Assembly (NCBI GenBank): GCA_020438665.1
Contig: JAGQUE010000042.1
Coordinates: 4,515-20,069 of the forward strand
Reading direction: 5' to 3'
Source of the DNA: Nocardioidaceae bacterium
GTDB taxonomy: Bacteria; Actinomycetota; Actinomycetes; Propionibacteriales; Nocardioidaceae
DNA length: 15,555 bases
Every line of letters begins with the position of its first letter. Positions within the stretch are counted from its first letter, which is position 1. The notes under the pieces were generated by a model. The model ran no database searches. It saw nothing but the letters and a program-made list of their open reading frames with translations, and was not told where the DNA came from. The position numbers and the translations under genes are program-made. Below are positions 1-7,782 of the stretch, piece by piece.

Positions 1-1505
1 CGGCCGAGGACGACGACCGCCACCACGGCGCCCACCACGGTGACAAGGCTGGCCACGACCAGGCTCTGCTCGACCGCCAGGTCGAAGGCGCGGTGGGCTG
101 CAGCGGCCAGGCCGGACCCCGCGGCACCCTCGTGGCGCGCCAGGGAGAGGGCCGCCCCATAGGAGCCACGAGCAGCGCCGGGGACATCGGAGGGCAGGCC
201 GTGGCGGTAGCTGGCAGCGGCCAGGCTGCCGAGAACGGCAACCCCCAGAGCCGCGCCGATCTCCTGCATGGTGTCGTTCATCGCGGCCCCGACGCCCGCA
301 TGCTCACGGGGGAAGGAACCCATCAGCGCGGCGCTGGCAGGAGCCATCGCGACCCCCAGTCCGGCTCCGAGCCCGACCAGGCCGACCGCGACCGGCCAGT
401 ACTGCTCGCGCTGGACGGTGAGGCCGATGGTGGCCAGTCCGCCGGCGAGCAACAGCAGGCCGACAGCGATGGCGCGGCCGGGTCCGATCCTGGCCGACAG
501 CTGTGGAGACAGCGGCGCGACGACCGCGATCGCCACGGCGACGGGCAGGACGCGCACCCCGGCGGCCAGCGGTGAGAAACCGAGGGTCAGCTGCAGGTGC
601 TGGGTGAGCAGGAAGGTCGTGCCCGCGAGGCTGAACAGCAGCAGGCCGCCCACGGTGGTGGCACCCAGGAACTGGCCGGAGCGCAGCAGCGACACCTGGA
701 TCAGGGGCTGGGGGCACCGCCGTTCCCACCCGACGAACGCGACACCCGCAGCACCGGCCAGGGCGGCGCCGAGCCCGACGCGAACGTCGAGCCAGCCGTG
801 GTCGGGCACCTGGATGGTCGACCAGACGATCGCAAGGATCCCCAACGACGACAGCAGGGCGCCCACGATGTCGGGCCGCGGCGCATCCTGGCGCCGCGAC
901 TCCGGCACGATCGCCAGCGCAGCAACGAGCGCCAGGAGGACGACGGGGACGTTGACGAGGAAGACCGATCCCCAGCCGAAGTGGTCGAGCAGGACACCCC
1001 CGACGATAGGTCCCGCGGAGACGCCCAGCGCCGAGACACCACCCCAGATGCCGATCGCCCGCGGCCGCTCGTCCGCCTCGAACACGTGCATCAAGATGGC
1101 CAAGGTCGCGGGCATCAGCAGCGCACCCCCGACCCCCATGACCCCACGGGCCGCGACCAGCACGACCACCGACGACGACCGGGCCGCGATGAGCGACCCC
1201 AGGCCGAAGACCGCCAGGCCCGTCAGGAGCCCACGACGTCGGCCGAACCGGTCTGCGGCGCTTCCTGCGATGAGGAGCAGCCCGGCGAACACCAACGAGT
1301 AGGAGTCGACCACCCACTGGACCTGGGACGTGGACAGGGAGAGATCCTCCACGAGCGACGGAACGGCCACGTTCAGGACGGTGTTGTCGAGGGTGACCAT
1401 CACCAGGCTCAAACACAACACGGCGAGGATCCCCCAGCGACGCGGGTGGCGCTCGGGGCGCGAGGTGTTCGCGGATGGCGTCGGTGGCTGGGCTGGTTGG
1501 GACAC
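1..1505 (-). CDS. DHA2-family MFS drug exporter (C-terminus beyond window edge)
   Basis: Predicted inner-membrane proton-coupled multidrug exporter of the 14-helix DHA2 (EmrB/QacA) family. The frame is open from a GTG at 1505-1503 to the left edge, about 501 residues, so only a short C-terminal tail is missing. Seen: a short hydrophilic N-terminus, then helix 1 (WGILAVLCLSLVMVTLDNT) running into the DHA2 signature LDNTVLNVAVP; QWVVDSYSLVFAGLLLIAG in helix 2; the loop motif DRFGRRRG; and alternating hydrophobic helices up to a valine-rich final helix at the edge. The start is set by a GAGGAGAG ribosome-binding site 6 nt upstream. It diverges from ligC across 165 nt. No TetR- or MarR-type regulator is visible beside it. 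Substrate cannot be read from sequence. Confidence 0.93.
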   Translation of the reverse strand, partial: MSQPAQPPTPSANTSRPERHPRRWGILAVLCLSLVMVTLDNTVLNVAVPSLVEDLSLSTSQVQWVVDSYSLVFAGLLLIAGSAADRFGRRRGLLTGLAVFGLGSLIAARSSSVVVLVAARGVMGVGGALLMPATLAILMHVFEADERPRAIGIWGGVSALGVSAGPIVGGVLLDHFGWGSVFLVNVPVVLLALVAALAIVPESRRQDAPRPDIVGALLSSLGILAIVWSTIQVPDHGWLDVRVGLGAALAGAAGVAFVGWERRCPQPLIQVSLLRSGQFLGATTVGGLLLFSLAGTTFLLTQHLQLTLGFSPLAAGVRVLPVAVAIAVVAPLSPQLSARIGPGRAIAVGLLLLAGGLATIGLTVQREQYWPVAVGLVGLGAGLGVAMAPASAALMGSFPREHAGVGAAMNDTMQEIGAALGVAVLGSLAAASYRHGLPSDVPGAARGSYGAALSLARHEGAAGSGLAAAAHRAFDLAVEQSLVVASLVTVVGAVVAVVVLG

Positions 1506-1583
1506 GGTGGACTCTCCTCGGTGCGACGGACAGGCGGGCCGGCGGCCCTCCACCTACTCTTGGAGATGCCATGTCCTGGCGAG

Positions 1584-1602
1584 ATCGGCCGGCGCGGCCG
1601 AT
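1584..1602. promoter_or_regulatory. Inverted repeat between the MFS and ligC genes
   Basis: Perfect 7-bp arms ATCGGCC and GGCCGAT are separated by 5 nt. The dyad sits about 80 nt upstream of the MFS start and 57 nt upstream of the ligC -10 hexamer. It could be an operator for the exporter, but GC-rich dyads arise by chance in this DNA and no regulator gene is adjacent. Confidence 0.25.
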
Positions 1603-1658
1603 GGGGATGCACCCTTGCGCCGACGCGATCTCGGCCGTCTGACGTAGGCGGCGCCCTC

Positions 1659-1664
1659 TAGGCT
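1659..1664 (+). promoter_or_regulatory. -10 hexamer of a leaderless ligC promoter
   Basis: TAGGCT fits the actinobacterial -10 pattern TANNNT. Six nucleotides separate it from the ligC ATG, which puts the predicted +1 on the A of the start codon. There is no Shine-Dalgarno sequence. No good -35 hexamer is visible. The same TAGGCT plus 6 nt arrangement precedes the genes starting at 14613 and 15506. Confidence 0.55.
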
Positions 1665-1670
1665 GCGGGG

Positions 1671-2756
1671 ATGGACCTGCCTGTGATGCCGCCCGTGCAG
1701 CCCATGCTGGCCAAGCCGGTGAAGGGGATCCCGGATCCGGGCAAGTACGGCGGCCTGTCGTTCGAGCCCAAGTGGGACGGGTTCCGCTGCATCGTCTTCA
1801 AGGACGGCGACGAGGTCGAGCTGGCCTCCCGCAACACCAAGCCGCTGACGCGCTACTTCCCCGAGGTGGCGGCCGCGATGCGCGATCAGCTGCCGGACCG
1901 GTGTGTGCTCGACGGTGAGATCTTCGTGGCGATCGGCGACCGGCTCGAGTTCGAGGTGCTCCAGAACCGACTCCACCCTGCCGCGTCCCGGGTCAACCTC
2001 CTCGCCGAGGAGACCCCGGCCGGCTTCGTCGCCTTCGACCTCCTGGCGCTGGGCGACACGTCCTACGCCCAACGGCCGTTCGCCGAGCGTCGCGCCGCCC
2101 TGGAGCAGGCGCTGACGGGCCTGCCGGGCCCGTGCTACCTCACCCGGACCACCGAGGACCCGGCCGTGGCCGAGGCCTGGTTCCACGAGTTCGAAGGGGC
2201 CGGGCTCGACGGCGTGATCGCCAAGCCGCACTCAGCGCCCTACCAGCAGAACGCCCGCACGATGCTCAAGATCAAGCACGAGCGCACCGCCGACGTGGTG
2301 GTCGCCGGCTATCGCGAGCACAAGACCTCCACGCCGGAGCGGCCGCTGCTGGGGTCGCTGCTGCTCGGGTTGTACGCCGACGGCAAGCTGCAGCACGTGG
2401 GCGTCTCGGCGTCGTTCACCGAGAAGCGCCGCGCCGAGCTGATCGAGGAGCTCCAGCCGCTGGTGTGCGACATCGCCGAGCACCCGTGGGGTGAGTGGCA
2501 GGAGTGGGCGATCGCCAACCCCGACCGCGTCCCGGGCACCCAGAGCCGGTGGAGCCAGGGCAAGGACCTCAGCTTCACGCCACTGCGCCCTGAGCGCGTC
2601 CTCGAGGTCGGCTATGACCACATGGAGGGCCGTCGGTTCCGGCACACCGCCCAGTTCCGCCGGTGGCGCACCGACCGCGACCCTGAGTCATGCGGATATG
2701 ACCAACTCGACGAGCCGGTCAGCTATGACCTCGCTAGGATTTTGGGTGTGGGATGA
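1671..2756 (+). CDS. ligC: ATP-dependent DNA ligase LigC
   Basis: Seals nicks in duplex DNA using ATP through a covalent lysyl-AMP intermediate. The 361-residue protein has only the ligase core: an adenylation domain (about 1-205) and an OB-fold domain (about 206-361). Visible motifs are motif I KWDG (nucleophile Lys34, Asp36), motif III DGE (81-83), motif IIIa around FDLLA (121-125), motif IV DGVIAK (179-184) and motif V LKIK (198-201). The N-terminus LPVMPPVQPMLAK and the overall size match mycobacterial LigC rather than LigB, or LigD with its fused polymerase and nuclease domains. The polymerase partner is encoded nearby at 3871-4953 on the other strand, as in the M. tuberculosis Rv3730c-Rv3731 pair. 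The start is fixed by a leaderless-type promoter. A short 3' gap to the next gene suggests co-transcription. Confidence 0.93.
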   Translation: MDLPVMPPVQPMLAKPVKGIPDPGKYGGLSFEPKWDGFRCIVFKDGDEVELASRNTKPLTRYFPEVAAAMRDQLPDRCVLDGEIFVAIGDRLEFEVLQNRLHPAASRVNLLAEETPAGFVAFDLLALGDTSYAQRPFAERRAALEQALTGLPGPCYLTRTTEDPAVAEAWFHEFEGAGLDGVIAKPHSAPYQQNARTMLKIKHERTADVVVAGYREHKTSTPERPLLGSLLLGLYADGKLQHVGVSASFTEKRRAELIEELQPLVCDIAEHPWGEWQEWAIANPDRVPGTQSRWSQGKDLSFTPLRPERVLEVGYDHMEGRRFRHTAQFRRWRTDRDPESCGYDQLDEPVSYDLARILGVG

Positions 2757-2822
2757 ACCTGTCCCACCACGACCCGGCGGGGCCACCCGTCGGCGAACAC
2801 ACCGGCCCAGGGGGCGATGTCC

Positions 2823-3362
2823 GTGAGTGACTCCTACAACGTCGTGTTGCTCATCGAGGAGGAGCTCACCGCCGGCGACGCCGCGCAGGTGCACTCCCTC
2901 CACGAGGGCATCGACCAGCCCGTCACCTATCACGTGCTGTTGCCGATCGAGGACGCCTCGGCCCGGATCGAGGCCGCCATGGGGTCGCTGGCCGCCGGTG
3001 AGGTGATGGCCTCCCCCGCGATGGTGATGAGCGACGTGGACCTCGAGGCGCTCCGGCGCGAGTGCGAGGAGCGCTCCAACGAGCAGCTCGCCGCCAGCCT
3101 CACGGCCCTGCAGGTCAGCGGCGCCGAAGCGATCGGCTGCGTGGTCACCGAGCCGCCGATCGACGCGCTGGCCGCCAAGGTCGCAGAGGTCGACGGCCGC
3201 GAGGCGATCATCTTGACGCGGCCCCACGTCGTCGCCGAGTTCTTCCACGTCGACTGGACCTCACGGGCCCGGCGCAAGATCGGCGTCCCCGTCCTCCACC
3301 TGCTCGAGCGCGAGAACTTCGACGAGCAGGCCGGTCACGGCGAGGGCATCACGGGGTTCTGA
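2823..3362 (+). CDS. Conserved hypothetical protein, universal-stress-protein-like
   Basis: A 179-residue soluble protein with no signal peptide or membrane segment. I cannot name its family with confidence. Seen: beta-strand-like stretches YNVVLLIEEEL near the N-terminus and VTYHVLLPIED at about 35-45, a long acidic helix (DLEALRRECEERSNEQL), SGAEAIGCVVTEPPIDAL, REAIILTRPHVV, and a closing basic helix plus strand RRKIGVPVLHLLE. That order resembles Usp folds, where a helix leads into a final PVLVV strand, but the G-x2-G-x9-G nucleotide loop is not obvious. The GTG at 2823 is preferred because AGGGGG lies 8 nt upstream; an in-frame ATG at 2817 is only 2 nt from it. It follows ligC by about 65 nt and its last 28 bp overlap the 3' end of the convergent DinB gene. 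Confidence 0.75.
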   Translation: MSDSYNVVLLIEEELTAGDAAQVHSLHEGIDQPVTYHVLLPIEDASARIEAAMGSLAAGEVMASPAMVMSDVDLEALRRECEERSNEQLAASLTALQVSGAEAIGCVVTEPPIDALAAKVAEVDGREAIILTRPHVVAEFFHVDWTSRARRKIGVPVLHLLERENFDEQAGHGEGITGF

Positions 3363-3874
3363 CGGGCCAGCTCGGCCACGATGTCGAGGTGCCCGGCGTG
3401 CCGGGCATACTCCTGAAGCACGTGGAAACAGATCCACTCCAGCGTGGGCGGCGTGCCGTCCCAGCCGGCGGCCGGCGTCGCCGGGGCCTGCATCGGGTGG
3501 GCGGCCAGGATCTCGGTCGTACGGCGCCCGAGACGCTCGAGGCGCTCGGCGAGCTCCTCGGCGGTGGTGCCTTCGGGCACGTGCCAGCGCGCCGCGGGGT
3601 CGGTGGTGTCGTCGCCGGTCCACGGGTCGCGGGCGGTCCAGTCGCCCCAGGGGTCGGCGACCGGCTCGCCGAGGAAGATCCACACGAACCATCGCTGCTC
3701 CATGTGGAGCACGTGCGACAGCAGCTCGATCGGCGTCCAGCCGGACGGCACCCGCGGGACGCGTCGCTCGGCCTCGTCGAGGGCCAGCACGGCCGCCACG
3801 AGACCGCGGCGATCGAAGTCGAGGTAGGCCGGCCACAGGGCTGCCACCTCGGGCGTCGGCTCCTCCGGGGTCAC
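3335..3874 (-). CDS. DinB/DUF664 family protein
   Basis: A 179-residue four-helix-bundle protein of the DinB/YfiT superfamily, DUF664 type. The family binds a divalent metal through three histidines, and members include mycothiol-dependent enzymes. Candidate ligands are His54 (in LLSHVLHMEQRWF) and His159 and His162 (in EYARHAGHLDIVAEL); both blocks match the DUF664 pattern. The GTG start overlaps the stop of the upstream polymerase gene as GTGA, so translation is probably coupled and the two proteins made together. The 3' end overlaps the convergent Usp-like gene by 28 bp. The substrate is unknown. DinB proteins were first noted as DNA-damage-inducible in Bacillus, so the repair neighbourhood is suggestive, but no direct role follows. 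Confidence 0.88.
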   Translation of the reverse strand: MTPEEPTPEVAALWPAYLDFDRRGLVAAVLALDEAERRVPRVPSGWTPIELLSHVLHMEQRWFVWIFLGEPVADPWGDWTARDPWTGDDTTDPAARWHVPEGTTAEELAERLERLGRRTTEILAAHPMQAPATPAAGWDGTPPTLEWICFHVLQEYARHAGHLDIVAELARQNPVMPSP

Positions 3875-4953
3875 GGGGCGATCCGGTTGCCGTCGTCGTC
3901 CCAGTGGGCCGCGACCTTCTTGCTGGGCTGCACGCGGGGCGGCTCGCCCGGCATCTTGGGGTAGTCGGGCGGATAGTTCAGCTCAACGGCCCCCTGCTCC
4001 TCGAAGAGCGCGAGCAGGGGCTCCAGTGAGCAGGCGCGGTCGTCGATGGCCGCCCACGGGTCGCCCTGGTCGGCGAGCCGCTCTGGGACCGTGAACAGGT
4101 TGAGCCCCTTGGGGTCGGTGAGTCCGGCCAGCTCCTCCCACGAGAGTGGCGTCGAGACGGGGGCTCCGGGGATCGGCCGCAGCGAGTAGGCCGACGCGAT
4201 GGTGCGGTCCCGCGAGTTCTGGTTGAAGTCGACGAAGATCCTGGCTCCGCGCTCCTCCTTCCACCAGGCCGTGGTGACCCGCTCGTCGCGCTTCTCCAGC
4301 TCGCGGCCGAACCCGATGGCGGCGTGACGGACGTCGACGAAGTCCCAGCGGGGCTCGATCCGGACATAGATGTGGACGCCGCGGTTGCCCGACGTCTTGG
4401 CGAAGCCGACCAGCCCCAGCTCCTCGAGCAGCTCCCGGGCCGCGCCCGCCACAGCGACGGCGTCCGCGAACGTCGTACCGGGCTGCGGGTCGAGGTCGAT
4501 GCGCAGCTCGTCGGGGCGGTCGACATCGGTGCGGCGTACGGGCCAGGGGTGGAAGGTGACCGTGCCCATCTGGGCGCACCAGACCGGGACCGCGATCTCG
4601 GTCGGGCAGATCTCGTCGGCCGTGCGGCCCGACGGGAAGGTGACCTCGGCGGTCTCGAGATAGTCGGGCGCTCCCTTGGGGACCCGCTTCTGATAGAAGG
4701 CATCGGCCTTCTCCCCCGGCCGCCCGCTCGCGAGCGTGATGCCGGGGAGGACACCGGAGGGCCACCGCTCGAGCGCCGTCGGCCGGTCGCGCAGCGCACG
4801 CATCAGGCCGTCGCCGACCGCCGCGAAATAGCGGGCCACCATCAGCTTGGTGACCTCGGGGGTCGTGTCGGTCGCCGGATAGATCACCCGGTCGGGGCTG
4901 GTCACCCGGACCGCACGGTCACCGGCCTGGACCTCGGCGGCGGGAGTCGGCAT
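3871..4953 (-). CDS. LigD-type primase-polymerase (Prim-PolC-like)
   Basis: Stand-alone polymerase domain of the archaeo-eukaryotic primase superfamily, 360 residues, without the nuclease or ligase domains of full LigD. These enzymes add nucleotides (often ribonucleotides) at gaps and ends. Catalytic acids are visible: the Asp153/Asp155 pair in [11 protein letters not shown] and Asp242 in IFVDFNQN, with the nucleotide-contact block [13 protein letters not shown] at about 187-199. The N-terminus has the family's SPDRVIYP. The preferred ATG at 4953 has AAGGA 8 nt and GGAG 3 nt upstream; an ATG at 4962 and a TTG at 4989 are alternatives. In mycobacteria Prim-PolC works with LigC in short-patch excision repair, and ligC lies about 1.1 kb away here. 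It is coupled to the DinB gene and diverges from msrB. Confidence 0.92.
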   Translation of the reverse strand: MPTPAAEVQAGDRAVRVTSPDRVIYPATDTTPEVTKLMVARYFAAVGDGLMRALRDRPTALERWPSGVLPGITLASGRPGEKADAFYQKRVPKGAPDYLETAEVTFPSGRTADEICPTEIAVPVWCAQMGTVTFHPWPVRRTDVDRPDELRIDLDPQPGTTFADAVAVAGAARELLEELGLVGFAKTSGNRGVHIYVRIEPRWDFVDVRHAAIGFGRELEKRDERVTTAWWKEERGARIFVDFNQNSRDRTIASAYSLRPIPGAPVSTPLSWEELAGLTDPKGLNLFTVPERLADQGDPWAAIDDRACSLEPLLALFEEQGAVELNYPPDYPKMPGEPPRVQPSKKVAAHWDDDGNRIAP

Positions 4954-5017
4954 GCGCTCCATCCTTACGGGTCGATGACGGACCGCCAAGGGCCTGGGGT
5001 CGCTGGGCGGCGGTCGG

Positions 5018-5023
5018 TAGTCT
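5018..5023 (+). promoter_or_regulatory. -10 hexamer of a near-leaderless msrB promoter
   Basis: TAGTCT matches TANNNT and is followed by 7 nt and the msrB ATG, so the message would start at or one base before the start codon. No Shine-Dalgarno sequence is present. No clear -35 hexamer is seen. Confidence 0.5.
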
Positions 5024-5030
5024 CGACGCC

Positions 5031-5477
5031 ATGGCTTATGAGGTGGAGCGGACCCCCGAGGAGTGGCGCGCGCTGCTGACGCCGCAGGAGTTCTCGGTGC
5101 TGCGCGAGGCCGGCACCGAGCGGGCGTTCACGGGCGAGTACACCGACACCGAGACGGTCGGCGTCTATCGCTGTCGCGCGTGCAGCGCCGAGCTGTTCCG
5201 GTCGGAGACCAAGTTCCACTCCGGCTGCGGCTGGCCGAGCTTCTATCAGCCCGAGTCCGACGCGATCGACTACATCGAGGACCGGTCCCACGGCATGGTT
5301 CGCACCGAGGTCCGCTGCGCCCGCTGCGGCTCCCATCTGGGCCACGTGTTCCCCGACGGCTATGGCACCCCCACCGGTGACCGCTACTGCATCAACTCGC
5401 TGAGCCTGACGCTCGAGCCGATCGGCGAGGCGCCCGCACAGGCGGCCGTGGTCGACACCGCAGCCGACGAGCGCTGA
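5031..5477 (+). CDS. msrB: Peptide-methionine (R)-S-oxide reductase MsrB
   Basis: Cytosolic repair enzyme that reduces methionine-R-sulfoxide in oxidised proteins, normally recycled by thioredoxin. The 148 residues are the usual length of a stand-alone MsrB. Visible: zinc-binding cysteine pairs Cys48/Cys51 (CRAC) and Cys96/Cys99 (CARC); SGCGWPSF with Cys66, a position used as resolving cysteine in some members; [10 protein letters not shown]; and the catalytic Cys120 in RYCINS. The zinc-binding form is therefore intact. The start is placed by a leaderless-type -10. The gene diverges from the polymerase gene and converges on hemQ. It also neighbours the haem genes in M. tuberculosis (Rv2674 near Rv2676c, from memory), so the position looks ancestral. 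Confidence 0.97.
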   Translation: MAYEVERTPEEWRALLTPQEFSVLREAGTERAFTGEYTDTETVGVYRCRACSAELFRSETKFHSGCGWPSFYQPESDAIDYIEDRSHGMVRTEVRCARCGSHLGHVFPDGYGTPTGDRYCINSLSLTLEPIGEAPAQAAVVDTAADER

Positions 5478-5574
5478 CTCCAGGCCGGCCGGGCCGGAGG
5501 CCCGTCGAGGTGCGACAACGCAGCCAGGCCGCCGGGATGGGGCCGCGCAGCAGGCGCACGATCGGTGGTTCCGG

Positions 5575-6279
5575 CTAAGGCAGCCGCAGGATCAGCTCGG
5601 CGGGGTCGACGCGCGGGCCGGTGAAGAACGGCGTCTCCTCGCGGACGTGGAGCCGCGCCTCGGAGCCGCGCAGGTGGCGCATCAGGTCGACGATGCGGTG
5701 GAGCTCGTCGGCCTCGAAGGCGAGGATCCACTCATAGTCGCCGAGGGCGAACGCGGCCACGGTGTTGGCGCGGACGTCGGCATAGTCGCGGCCCATCTGG
5801 CCGTGCTCGGAGAGCATCCGGCGTCGGTCGGCGTCCTCCATGACATACCAGTCATAGGACCGCACGAAGGGATAGACGCACACATAGGCGCGCGCCTCCT
5901 CCTCGGCGAGGAAGGCGGGCACGTGGGACTTGTTGAACTCGGCGGGCCGGTGGAGCGCCAGCTGGCTCCAGTGGGGCGCCAGCCGGGTCCCGAACGCCGT
6001 ACGGCGGAAGCGGTTGTAGGCGTCCTGGAGCTGCTCGGCCGTGGCGGCGTGCCACCAGACCATCAGGTCTGCCTCGGCACGGACGCCGGACATGTCATAG
6101 GTGCCGCGGACGACGATGTCCTCGGTGGCGAGCTTGTCGAACAGCTCGGTGACCTCGGCCCCCTCGGCGACGCGGTCGGCGTCGCCGGCGGGCCGTTCGA
6201 GCCGGAACACCGACCACATGGTGTAGCGGATGGTGTCGTTGATCTCTCGGGCGCGGGCTGCCTTGCTCATGAGGGCCAT
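5575..6279 (-). CDS. hemQ: Coproheme decarboxylase HemQ (ChdC)
   Basis: Last enzyme of the coproporphyrin-dependent haem pathway of Gram-positive bacteria: it oxidatively decarboxylates iron-coproporphyrin III to haem b using peroxide. The 234-residue protein belongs to the chlorite-dismutase-like family. Seen: YTMWSVFRL, RGTYDMSGVRAEADLMVWWHA, the long conserved block HRPAEFNKSHVPAFL, YVCVYPFVRSYDWY, and LSEHGQMGRDY, whose His159 is the expected proximal haem ligand. The chlorite-dismutase annotation sometimes given to this family would be misleading. It begins 13 nt after the hemY stop, so the two are almost certainly co-transcribed. No Shine-Dalgarno is visible before either ATG (6279 or in-frame 6270), so the exact start is unsettled. 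Confidence 0.96.
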   Translation of the reverse strand: MALMSKAARAREINDTIRYTMWSVFRLERPAGDADRVAEGAEVTELFDKLATEDIVVRGTYDMSGVRAEADLMVWWHAATAEQLQDAYNRFRRTAFGTRLAPHWSQLALHRPAEFNKSHVPAFLAEEEARAYVCVYPFVRSYDWYVMEDADRRRMLSEHGQMGRDYADVRANTVAAFALGDYEWILAFEADELHRIVDLMRHLRGSEARLHVREETPFFTGPRVDPAELILRLP

Positions 6280-6292
6280 TGTGCCGCGCGGC

Positions 6293-7711
6293 TCAACCGG
6301 TCAGCGACTCGGCGGCGACCGCCGCCGAGGCGATGACGGCCGGGATCCCGACGCCGTCGTACGCCGCCCCGCACACCGCCAGCCCGGGGATGCGCGCCAC
6401 GGCCGCGCGGACCCGCGCGACCCGGTCGACGTGGCCGACGGCATATTGCGGCAGCCCGTCGGTCCACCGCTGCACGTGGGTCGCGAGCGGCTCGGCGCGC
6501 AGCCCGACGGCATCGGCCAGCTCGGCCAGCGAGACGGCGACGAGCTCGTCGTCGGAGAGCGCACCGACCGCCGACTCTCGGTGTCGCCCGAGAGAGGTGC
6601 GCAGGAACAGCAGGTCCTCACCCTCGGGTCCCGCCCCGCGGCCCGCCTCGCGGACCCAGCCCCACTTGGCGAAGGAGAACGTCGAGGCCTTGACCCTGCG
6701 GCCGGCCTCGACGGGCGGCACGAGGAAGCCCGACCCCGGCAGGTCCGGAACGTCGGCGGCCCGGAACGCGAAGGTGACGACGACGGTGGAGGCAGACTCG
6801 ATCGCGGCGAGGTCCGCCGCGGCGTCGGGTGCGATGGGAGCAAGCAGGCGGGCGGTCTCGGCGGGCGGCGTCGCGAGCACCAGCCGGTCGGCCACGATCT
6901 CCTGCCCGTCGGCGACGACCACGAATCCTGGCCCGGATCGCCGCAGCGACGTCACCCTGACATCGGTGCGGGCCTCGAAGCGGCCGCTGTCCTCGAGCGC
7001 GCCAGGCAATCGCCCCATCCCGCCCTCGACGCAGGCGAAGACCGGCGCGTCATAGGTTCGCGGGATCCGTGCTCCCTGCTCGAGCAGCGACCCCTTGGCC
7101 AGCATCGGCAGCAGCATCGGGACCGCGGCACGGGTCGAGATCTCCCACGCCAGCCCGGAATAGACGCCGCCGAGCAGCGGCTCGACCAGCCGGTCGACCA
7201 CCTCGTCGCCGAACCGGGCCGCGACGACCTCGCCGACCGACACGTCGCCCTCCACCACCGTGACCGGCAGCGACGGCTCCCGTCGTACGGCGTCGAGGCC
7301 CTCGTCCGACAGCACACCGGAGGCCGTCAGGTCGTCGAGGTCGAGCGGGATGCCCATCAGGGTCCGTGGCAGCGGGTGGAGGGAACCCCTGCTGAGGATC
7401 TGGGACTCGGCGCTGGTCGGGTGCACGATCGGCAGCCCGAGCTCACGGGCGAGGTCGACGCCTTCGGGGCGACGGTTGAGCATCGCCTCGGCCCCCACGT
7501 CGACCGCCACACCGGCGACCTCCTGGAGCCGGAGCTTGCCACCCAGCCGGTCACCCGCCTCGAGCAGCAGGGGCCGGGCGCCGTCGACACCGAGCAGGTG
7601 GGCCGCGGTGAGGCCGGCGATCCCGCCGCCCACCACGACCGTCCGGGGACTGCCGGTCTGGTCGGGGTCGCCAGCGGAGAGGAGCGCAGCAGGGTCGACG
7701 GAGAAGCTCAC
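6293..7711 (-). CDS. hemY: Coproporphyrinogen III oxidase HemY/CgoX (protoporphyrinogen-oxidase family)
   Basis: FAD-dependent, oxygen-using oxidase. In actinobacteria this family converts coproporphyrinogen III to coproporphyrin III rather than acting on protoporphyrinogen, consistent with hemQ next door. The 472-residue protein opens with the dinucleotide-binding motif VVVGGGIAGLTAAHLLG (about residue 25-41) and ends with the FAD-binding block GLAVCGAAYDGVGIPAVIASA; an EPLLGGVYSG-type segment lies mid-protein. The start is uncertain. I prefer the GTG at 7711, which lies 6 nt after CACAGT, a weak -10 placed as in the leaderless promoters of this window. A GTG at 7732 would add seven residues. 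It leads the hemY-hemQ pair and diverges from the DUF4349 gene. In M. tuberculosis it directly follows hemE; here two genes intervene. Confidence 0.95.
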   Translation of the reverse strand: MSFSVDPAALLSAGDPDQTGSPRTVVVGGGIAGLTAAHLLGVDGARPLLLEAGDRLGGKLRLQEVAGVAVDVGAEAMLNRRPEGVDLARELGLPIVHPTSAESQILSRGSLHPLPRTLMGIPLDLDDLTASGVLSDEGLDAVRREPSLPVTVVEGDVSVGEVVAARFGDEVVDRLVEPLLGGVYSGLAWEISTRAAVPMLLPMLAKGSLLEQGARIPRTYDAPVFACVEGGMGRLPGALEDSGRFEARTDVRVTSLRRSGPGFVVVADGQEIVADRLVLATPPAETARLLAPIAPDAAADLAAIESASTVVVTFAFRAADVPDLPGSGFLVPPVEAGRRVKASTFSFAKWGWVREAGRGAGPEGEDLLFLRTSLGRHRESAVGALSDDELVAVSLAELADAVGLRAEPLATHVQRWTDGLPQYAVGHVDRVARVRAAVARIPGLAVCGAAYDGVGIPAVIASAAVAAESLTG

Positions 7712-7739
7712 CGGCCCACTGTGCCACCGCACTCTCTCG

Positions 7740-7754
7740 CACCGGCAACCGGTG
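7740..7754. promoter_or_regulatory. Short perfect dyad in the hemY / DUF4349 divergent promoter region
   Basis: CACCGGcaaCCGGTG has 6-bp arms and a 3-bp spacer. It lies in the only non-coding gap between the divergent hemY and DUF4349 genes. On the minus strand it overlaps TTGCCG (7748-7743), a possible -35 element 19 nt upstream of CACAGT. It is therefore placed as an operator would be, but no regulator is identified. Confidence 0.3.
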
Positions 7755-7782
7755 GGAACCGCCGTGACGCCGGCCGCGTCCC

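Noticed and set aside
268..1302. Long plus-strand open frame opposite the MFS gene
   Set aside because: It is the antisense shadow of the exporter: rich in Arg, Pro, Ser and Thr, with no family motifs, whereas the minus-strand frame reads as a complete DHA2 transporter.
5478..5574. Terminator between msrB and hemQ
   Set aside because: CCGGCC and GGCCGG can pair near 5484-5496, but the loop would be about 1 nt, there is no T-run, and runs of GGCC are frequent here; not strong enough to list.
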